From assembly GCA_002361365.1 (NCBI GenBank), contig DEST01000051.1:1-10674 (forward strand): DNA of 10,674 bases, given 5' to 3'. The notes below the pieces were generated by a model. It was given only the letters and a program-made list of their open reading frames with translations, made no database searches and was not told where the DNA came from. Source of the DNA: Alphaproteobacteria bacterium UBA3307 (GTDB lineage: Bacteria; Pseudomonadota; Alphaproteobacteria; RF32; CAG-239). Position 1 is the stretch's first letter; each line of letters begins with the position of its first letter. A program made the position numbers and the translations under genes. Positions 1 through 9,300 of this stretch are shown here, piece after piece.

Positions 1-367
1 CTTCTATTTCCTTTATTTTATTTTCACAAGCAGTTAGCAGTGCCGCATATTCAGCTTCAGTTAATTGATTATCATCTTTACCAACAATCAGAGTTTCTAA
101 ATCATTCATCACAAGATTGTTAAAATCACTGTTCCCATCAGCATTCGTTTCACTATTTTTAAATATGTAACCACTTTCCGCTAAATTGTTAAATTCCGCT
201 ACAACATCTTTGGCATCTGCTTCTTCAGATTCATAAAAAACTTTTGCTGAATTCAAATCCGCTATATATTCATTTATTTCTGATAATTCAGTCTCTGCAT
301 TATCAATTTTAATTTGAATACTGTTCAATTTTTTGTTTTTTATTTGTAATCCGTCAACAACTTCTCC
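1..367 (-). other. Charged, helix-prone C-terminal segment with EF-hand-like loops (residues 3275 onward, incomplete)
   Basis: From about residue 3275 the composition changes sharply: Glu, Asp, Lys, Leu and Ala dominate and the beta-helix motif stops. Two loops at 50-151 resemble Ca-binding EF-hand or dockerin loops. The first, residues 3347-3358, has E-T-N-A-D-G-N-S-D-F-N-N, with Asn at position 3, Asp-Gly at 5-6, and Asn rather than Asp or Glu at 12. The second has Asp3372-Asp3373-Asn-Gln-Leu-Thr-Glu-Ala-Glu3380, with good positions 5, 8 and 12 but Lys at position 3. Helix-prone sequence lies between and after them. Cys3388 is the only cysteine I found after the signal peptide. The segment runs off the window, so its end is unknown. 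It could be a C-terminal anchoring or retention domain; a simple coiled region is the alternative. Confidence 0.45.
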
Positions 368-3300
368 TCCTGTCAAAGTATAATCATTGATACTAAAACC
401 AAAAGTCGCGGCTGTATCAACACTTCCGTCTTTGTTTATCTTCATATACTTGCTGTTACTTTGACCGGCAACAATTTTACCGTCTACCTTTATTGTATTA
501 TTCGTGGATATATCTGTCTTTGAATAATTGTCAGAATCTGTTATAGGAATACCAAATGCGGCATAAGACGTTGTTTTCCACTTAATGGTCGAATCACTAA
601 TGCCGGTACCGGATGAATAGTTTATTTCTACATCTTTATTAGAGATAATATCGGCACCAGATGAAATATTCAGATTATTTGTGATTTTTTTCGTTATTTT
701 ACCATCTTCTGAGGTCGTTGCAATAGCAGCATTGGCTTCTGCATACGCATATTGAATTAACTTATTTGTTGAATTATTCATAAAATTAACATCAACAAGA
801 TTACCGCTTCTTAAATGTCCATTATTCTGCAAAGTGTTATTTACTCTCAAATCAATATAAGATTCAGCCCAAGGATCTCTAAATCCAAAGTGATTTGCCT
901 CTGCATTGGCTCGCGCTTCCAATGTATTATCAGAATCAAAATTGATTGTAAGTTGATCATCACCTGTAATTGTTGATGAACTATCGACGTTTATTTTATT
1001 GTTATTAGTAACATTTAACCAGTTTTTACTTCTTGGCATAGCCGTAAAACCACCGGCCTTAGAATCTGTCTTTTGTTTGAATGCAGAAGAAGTTTTCGCC
1101 TCAATTTTTGTTTCCTTATCTGCATGTAACTTAGAATTTTTAATTTCAACTTCACTTGTTTGATTTAAATTATTGGTTAAATACAAACCATTTTTTGCAA
1201 TAAAACCGCCACCGGTGCCGGCATAATCGACATAATCCCCCTTTGCCGAACTTATACTTGATAAGGATTCTAATCTAATATTCTTGGCATTTATTGTAGA
1301 ATTTTCAACAGATAACTTAGCGTTTGAAGTGTATGTATTTGTCGTTTCATTAGTCATAACAGCAACAAAACCGCCTCCACTCAAAGATGCCGAATCTTTA
1401 ACAATGGTATTATTTTTGACACCGTAAGATACATTACTATCCGAATTGATTGTTGAATCAATAATGTTAAGAATTGTTGTTGCCGTAAGTGTTGTGGTTG
1501 AATTATCTTCACTGACATTGATAAAACCGCCTGAACCGTTATGAGAAGTTATATCAAAAGTATTGTTGGATATATTTGATATACTTAAATTATTATTCGC
1601 AACTTGTTTATCAGATTTATAATTCTTGATATTAAGTGCAGATACGCCGTTCATCTTGTTTGAAACCTTGGTATCATCTACATTCACAATACCGGAACCG
1701 GAACCTGATGACCTTGTCAGAAAAGAATTTCTGTTGGTCGTAAACGCAATATCGGCATTATTGACATTGAAATCTCCGCCGATATTACCTGTTGTGTTCG
1801 CTGTTGTCTCTGTATCAATACGGATTCTTTGCCCCCCGCCGAGAACTCCGCCGAAATTAAATGCACTCATATCCGATTTAACATCAGCATTATGAATTGC
1901 CTTTATTTTGGCACTACCTGTAATAGTATTTTTACCGGCAATATCTACATTAAGATTACTTATATCTTTAGCATCTGTACTTGCAAGATTCACTCCGATA
2001 GTCACACTTACTTTAGTGGCACCTGCTTTTGCATCAGCTACCGAATCCAAATAAGAATTCACATCAAGTGATGCTGCATTATGGTCTTTTACTTTCAATA
2101 TTGTATTTGACTCAGCTGTGTTTTCGGCTTTGGCGGTTGTATCCGCAACAAAACCAACTAATGACACATGAACATTATTTATTTCTGCCTTCGCTTCTAT
2201 TCCTTTTGAACCTGTTTTCTTAGCTGTTTCTATTGTTGTTTTACCACTGTTATTTATAGTTAGACCGGCTTCACTGTCTATACCAGATGTGAATTTGGCA
2301 TTCATTTTGGCACCGGAGGTATCGCCCGAATATATATTACCTAATTTAACAGCAGTAACATTGGCTTTTGAAAAGGTCGACATAACATCATAATCGGTAA
2401 TAATATCAATACCGTTAGCTCTTATTGTTCCGTTGACATTTTTTATAATTGCTTTGGAAATAGCACTTGCTTCCGCTGAGTTTTTAGAAACAGAAGCAAT
2501 ACTTGCACCGCTGACAGATACTGTTGCTTTTATAGAACTTAAATCCGTATTGGCTGTAGAATGAACGGCTAATTTACCTGAGGTATCAATATCCGTTTTA
2601 CCGATAATTTGTGCCAAGGTACTATTGAAATCCTTATTTTCAGCCAAATCAACCGCAACAACTTCCCCGACTGTTACAACAACATGAGTAGCATCTATTA
2701 CTGATTTATTTGTAGATTTTGAAACAACATCAACTCCCGATGCCGCTTTGACAGTTGTATTATTATCTGATGACCCTATTTGTGCAATAGTTTCAGATGT
2801 ATTGTCATAAATTGAACCGCCGCCGGAAAAGGTAACACCGGATACATTAACTCTGGTAGTTTTTATATCAACATTTGAGTTATTCTCTGCCTTAACGGCA
2901 ACCTTGCCCGATGTACTCTCTACTTTTCCGCCTGCAATTTCTGCAATAGCATTGTTTGATAACTGAACATTTCTGACGGCAATACTTCCGGTTCCAATCC
3001 CTGCCGTTACATCAACGTTTCTAAGACGTAATCCGTCATCATTCCCCTTACCTTTTAATTTGCTTTCGGCTTTGACATCAATATTATTTTTAGTTTTTAA
3101 ATTGCCGTTAATTCTTGCAATAGCACCTGTTTCAACCTTAGAAGAAGTATTTGTTCTAAAATTTCTTTCACTTTCTTTTGTATTTTGATCATATATACTT
3201 TTAACTCGAGCATCTGCAGCTTCTATACCGCTTTTCTTTTCTGAATCGGTATAATCTAAGTGCTTACCGAGTTTTATAGAAACTACATCTCCGGCAATAC

Positions 3301-6300
3301 CAACAAGCCCTGCGGCAACACCGACATTTGTATTATCCAAACCGCCGACTTGTTTTGTACTGATTTCGGTACTTCCTGCATTTATTTGTCCCGATGAATC
3401 TGATAAAACTTCCGCCCTTGCCAAATTATCCGAATAGTATAAATTGATATTAGCACCTGCTGCTGCACCTAAACCTGCCGCAACACCAAAACCCATTGTA
3501 TTATCCGCAAATGTATTATCCTCCGCCTTTACGGTAAGTTTATCAGATGCGTTGATTGTTTTAGATTTTACGTCAATATATGAAAGCGTATCTGTTCCTA
3601 TTTCATTTACAAGAGCATTGGCAAGTAAATTAGCCCCAATTCCCGTTGCACCAATACCAATATTATAATTTGTAATATTTCTGTTAGAAAACGCTTGAGC
3701 TGTTATAAAATTTGAATTGCTGACAGATGTATTGTAAATTTTTGAAATAACATCATTTTCATATATATTATAAATTACATTTGCAACGGCCGCTCCGCCA
3801 ATACCGGCTCCGCTTGCTGCTATACCATAATTTTTCAAAATATCTTTTTTATCTTTATTTGAATTTAGTGTTATTGTATTTGCGCTAACAATATTGGAAT
3901 CAGAAATACTTGTTTCAACATCTGATATCATATTATTTATAATGACATTTGTTATTACACTTGCGCCTTTACCTACAAATGACAAACCGACTATCCAATT
4001 ATTTGAATTTGCTACAGAATTTGCATTTAATGTAATATCTTTTGATGTTCTTATGGTTGAATTCGTATCAATTATTGATTTTGTTGTTGTATCATAAGTG
4101 TTTTTAATTGCCAAACCTTGTAAGGCAGCACCGATACCGGCAACTGCGACTCCGGCCATAATATCTCTTGTTTTGATGTCAGTATCGGATTGTAAAGTAA
4201 TTGCGGCATCATTAACTGTTGAATTTGTAATCTGAGCAACCGTTTCACCTTGATACATATTTATAAGAGGGGATACATTTATTGCAAGATTTCCCGCACC
4301 GGTTGCCGATACCACAATATGCGAGGCATTCATATCTTCATCAGAAGTGATATTTAATGTACCGGCTTTAACCGTTACATCATCAATTTTTGCATAATTA
4401 TTATCCTGTATATTATTGATAATATCGTTAAAATTTATCGCACCGATTCCTGAACCGCCTCCCGCAACAACTATTTGATTGTTGTCTTTTTTGTTAATTG
4501 CCGAAACATTTAAGATACCTGCAACATTAACATTTGCCTTTTTAGAGATGAGAGCTGAAGTATCGCTTTCATCATTTGTTATGAGAAATGTTGCACCGAC
4601 TGCCGCCGTACTCGAAGCACTGATTTGACCGGCAATAATATTTTTAACAGAATAATCTTCTGCCATAATATTCATATTATCAGAAGTTAAATCAGAATTT
4701 AAAATTTCAGCAGTTACGGTATTATCAATCGTTTTTACCATAACCGAACCCGAAGCTGCAACAGTAGCTCCTAAAGCTAAATTATAAAACATATTCCAGT
4801 TGCCAAAATCATTATCATAATTTATGCCGGAATAATGACCTTCAGAATCCTTTTTCATTAAATTGTCTTGGTAAGAATCTGATGTTATATCATCTCTATC
4901 GTATTTTCCTGAAGTATTTTTCGTTCCGCCAAGGGAATTTGTGGAAAGTGCAGAAACAGAAGTTGTACCTCCGACACTAACCGTATTTTTAACCGTTTCA
5001 TTTCCTATATGGGCATTAACATTTTTTCCAATGTAATCAACATTTATAGCGCCGCCCAAAGCAACCGCAGCATCAGCACTTGCAATAGCAAGCGTTCCGC
5101 CTCTGTTATAAATTGTTGTTTCGCTATCAGCCGCAACGGTAAGATTTCCTGATGTTTCCAGCTTCCCTTCTGTTTTTGCCTTTGTGCTATCTTTTATAAT
5201 ATTAACTGCAATATTTGCGGCAACAGAGCCAACACCTCCGGTTGATACGGCTACAGCAGCAGGTATCATACTAATGTATTCCGAACTCTTTGCACTCATA
5301 CCAATATTGTTTGATTTTAATATCTTAGAATCTTTTGATAATTCAGAAGTTATTTCGTTGCCATAGTGATTTGCGATAATATTTGCCCCAATTGCTCCGC
5401 CATTTTTAGCAATAGCTCCCACAACAGTAATCCCTTGGTTTTTATTATCATAAATTGAATTAATATTTACGTTTCCGTCAGAACTTAATTCTGAACCGTT
5501 TATCACTGCGGCATTAACCGTAGATTTAAGAACACTTACAATTCCATTGGCATTTATTGCGACTGTTGTTCCTGAACCTGCTTGAACGCCTAAATTTGCC
5601 GCTAAGAACTTTCTGTCATCGCTTGAATCCGCTTTAACTTCAATGGATTTTGATTTTATTATTTTTGATTTATCTATCTTTGCATTTATTTTACTGTTAT
5701 CCACCTCAACTATGGCACCGATACCGACGCCTAAGCTTCCTTCTGCAGTGGAAACATCAACGCTTCCCGTTAAATCTTTACCTTTTATTTCTGATTTTGC
5801 ATCAACTTTTACATCACCCGATGCTGATATTTTTGTATTATTTTTTAATTGAGCGGTTACGGTATTTTCAATCAGGTCAATTCCTAACGCGCCGTCAATG
5901 GTAAATGAAGATTCCGCTCCTGCAACCACGGCTCCGGCAATAGCAATAGAATTAATGTTTTGAACTAAAACAGAGTCAACCGACACATTTTTCAAATCGT
6001 CCAGATTTGTAGAATCGGTAATTTCCGAAACAACGGTTTGTTTTAACAAATTTAAGTTACCGGCAACACCAGCACCTAAACCGAATGCAGCATTGGCGCC
6101 CTTTGCAAATCCTAAATCACCTCCTACATTCCATGCTGTAGTTTCAGCATTGGCAGCTAACACAATATCAATATCACCTGTTATATCCTCGGCATTTTCG
6201 ATGGTCGTCTTATTTATTACAGACTTTGTCGTATCTTTCAGTACATTTGTACTAAAAGAACCACCCACCGCAGCCTTGATGCCTTCTTCATCATTACTTG

Positions 6301-9300
6301 CAACCCCCACACCGACGGCAGTTTCAATAATTTTGTGATTATTTGAAGAAGTTACATTTAATTCTTTAGCCTTATCTGATGTAAAGGTAATTGTTGAACC
6401 ATCAATTTGCGAATTTGTATTTCCCTCATCTTTATAAACATTAACGGCAGCACCGCCTCCTATATTTCCAGCCTTAGCCACTCCTCCTGAAACATTAAGC
6501 ATAAAGTTATTTCTATCAGATGTTACGCTTAATTCGTCAGCAATATTCAAAGTTGAAGCGATTATTTCTGCTTTTACAACAGATTTATCGTATAAAACAC
6601 TAACCGAACCGGCAGCAGCTAAAGAAAAATTATTTGCCGCGGCGGCAGGGTCAGCAACACCATCTGCCAATTCACCGGCTCCGCCTGCTTGACCTGCTGC
6701 ATTTTGCGCTCCTTCGGCATTCGGATTATTCTCGTTAAATAAATTATTAAGGCCTAAAATGTCATCATCATTATCATTTGCATTATCTAAAATATCCATC
6801 CAGTTTCCTGCATTTTGCATTTGCTGGTTTCCGTCTCCTTCATCGCCACTGGGAGAAACTCCTCCGGCAAAAGCACCGGCAATGGAAACATTTATTGTTT
6901 GATTTTCCGTTTTGGCATCAACATCAATATTTTGTTGTGCGGTTAGTGTCGAATTATTTACTTTGGCACTGATGGTTCTATCCATTTTTATTACATTTAC
7001 ATCAGCACCGACAGCACCGCCTGATGAAGAATCTCCATCTCCTTCTTCTGATTGCTGCGCTATAGCACCGCCTATTATTATATTTAAAATTTTATCTTTA
7101 GCATCACGTTCTTCTTTTGTTTGTAATTCACTGGTATTCTCATCTTGTTTAACTTCACTTGATGTAGGCTTAATTTTTGCTTTTCCTGCCGATAAACTTA
7201 TATTATTTGCTTCAATCGATGTGGAATTTATAATTTCGGCAGCGGTAGTTCCCTTGAGATTCTGCACGTGAACTGAGCCGTCAAGAACAAATTTTTCTGA
7301 TGTTCCTCCTGTAGCAAGAGCCGATAAATATGCCTGTTCCGAAGCAGAAGAAAGAGTTAAATCACCTTCTGTTACATTAACCACCGAATTTTCAATTTTT
7401 GCCGTTGCATCATTCGTATAAGTATCAATCAGAACAGAACCTCCAATGCCGGCATTGGAACCGCTGACATTCGGTTCATATCCCCAATCTTGTTGTCCCG
7501 GAATGTAATAATTGATTTTTGTAACCAAATAATCAACAATACCAACGGCATTATAACCCATTACAGAATTAACCGCATTTAATATGGCATCTCCATTATT
7601 TACGGTAACATTTGAACCATTTGTAATTGATGCAGTAGTATTATTTTCAACATTATTAACCGCAACGGTTGCGGAAATAGCTCCGGTATTACCGTTTGCC
7701 GATGCTTGCGCAAAGTTATTGAAAAATCCGCCTAACTTAAATTTTGGTTTTAAACTGCCGTATGTATCTGTTATATTTTGGTCGGCAATACCTTCCCACG
7801 AAACAGCCGTTTTTTCTGTGCTTGCTGTCTTGCCGGGGTATATTGAAGCAAAATCCCAACTTCCGGCCGGATCACCTTCCATCGTCACACCGACCGAAAT
7901 ATCTTTAACTCCGAATATTTCAGCCGGAAGATTAAACCCAAATTTAATACTACCGGCATTCATCGGTAATTGTGTCGTTGCATTGAGATTTAATTCATCA
8001 GTGTTAATAACCGAATTTTTATCAATATTCGCGAGCGTAGTATTTGTTTCATCATTTATAATAAGCGCAACGCCGCCACCAAAATACGCTTCTCCGACAG
8101 CATCAGTCAGAGCCTGATTTGCGGTTAAATCCACGGTATAAGAATTTATATCCAGTGTTTTTGCTGTTACGGTTGAGTTTTCGACTTTTGCGGTTGCATT
8201 ATTATGAGTATTATTCCATAAAAACACACCACCCACCTGAACTTTTGCATCATCAGCCTGTTCCATATTTACATTCATATTACCTTTTGTAAATAAAGAT
8301 TTTATAGTCTTTTTCATATAATTATTTTTAAACCCTTTAATGGCATCTTTAACCGACTGATCAAAGGTTTTAGGTGCAGTTTTTTTATAATTGTCATCAT
8401 CTGCAGACGCTTCAATCGCATTACTGGTTATATTAAGGCTTTGAGCAATTACTCTCATACCTCCGTCTTCTCCCTCTCCCTCCACAGTAATTGTCGAATC
8501 TTTAATTAGTGCTGTAACATCATTCTTAGAGCGATTAAACAAGATAGAAAATGCTGCGCCGGAACCATACGAGTTGGTCGTCATAAAATCATTTTTGCCA
8601 ACGGTTGCTATTTGGCTCAATTCATTTTCTGTTTCACTCATATTAACAGCCACAACATCTAGATTGGCGGCATTTATTTCTGAATTATCAATAATTGCAT
8701 GTGTATCTGTTATGTTAGAATAATTCAAAAGTGTCATCACTAAAGCATTGGTAGTATCAAGCTCCACCAAACTTGAATTAGATATAGAAACACTGCTGCT
8801 GTTTGCAGAAATTGCATTAACGCTTACATCTGCATCGGCATTTATTGTTGCTTCAACAATATCGACTGTTGAAACCGTTTTGGTTCCCAAGCCATATAAA
8901 AGTGCCGGAATTGATTGCCCGAGAACTTTAGAATTAACTTCCAATTCAGCTTCGCCATTTGTTGCAATATCTATATTATTTTTCGAATTAAGTGTAGAAT
9001 TTTCGATTTTCAGTATTGCATTGGCTCTGCCACCTTCAAAACCGGTAAATACTTTATCGCTGAAATATTCGCTTGCTTTTGCTTCATCATTCAAAACCAA
9101 ATCAAAAATTGTCGGTTTTAACAGGTTAACATTTGTTTCCGTAGTTGATAAAGAATTTGCCTCAATATTTATATCTTTACCGCCGATTTCCGAATTTTTG
9201 ATTTCTATTTTCGACGTTGCTTCATCAGCCACCCCAAAGCCCAAAGAATTTATATGGTTTTGATCAAATGAAGAAGTATCTGTCGGCAAATCTACAATTC

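Larger units (their letters stand above)
3305..7684 (-). repeat. LktA-like repeat array, about 20 diverged units of roughly 51-60 residues (residues 836-2295)
   Basis: Each unit reads as a Gly/Ala-rich strand (G-A-x-x-x-V-N-x-x), a short N/D/T-rich turn, a strand T-x-A-x-I, then x-x-S-x-(I/V)-x-(A/S)-x-x-(I/L)-x-V-x-A-x-S. The leading Gly or equivalent position falls at residues 836, 917, 1061, 1194, 1246, 1310, 1377, 1436, 1491, 1549, 1601, 1657, 1713, 1814, 1865, 1916, 1968, 2020, 2075, 2132, 2185 and 2245. From 1194 onward spacing is 51-67, mostly 51-60, once the 50-residue insertion before 1814 is set aside; two anchors (1657, 1968) were aligned through non-Gly residues. This matches the tandem 53-residue repeat of LktA-family adhesins. 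I saw no long near-identical DNA copies, so the array looks old and diverged. It would form the main fibre shaft, two to three helix coils per unit. Confidence 0.8.

Noticed and set aside
6912..7271. 119-residue plus-strand open frame with a hydrophobic look
   Set aside because: The hydrophobicity comes from the complement of Asn, Lys, Glu and Asp codons in the adhesin; the minus-strand frame is continuous across it.
3305..7684. CRISPR array or other DNA-level tandem repeat
   Set aside because: The periodicity is at protein level only; I saw no long identical DNA repeats or spacer structure.
7584..8117. 177-residue plus-strand open frame
   Set aside because: It lies wholly opposite the adhesin gene, has no ribosome binding site I could see, and its composition is the antisense of Asn/Ala/Val/Ser-rich codons.
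8748..9263. 171-residue plus-strand open frame
   Set aside because: Antisense shadow of the beta-helix coding sequence, with no recognisable domain and no independent start signal.
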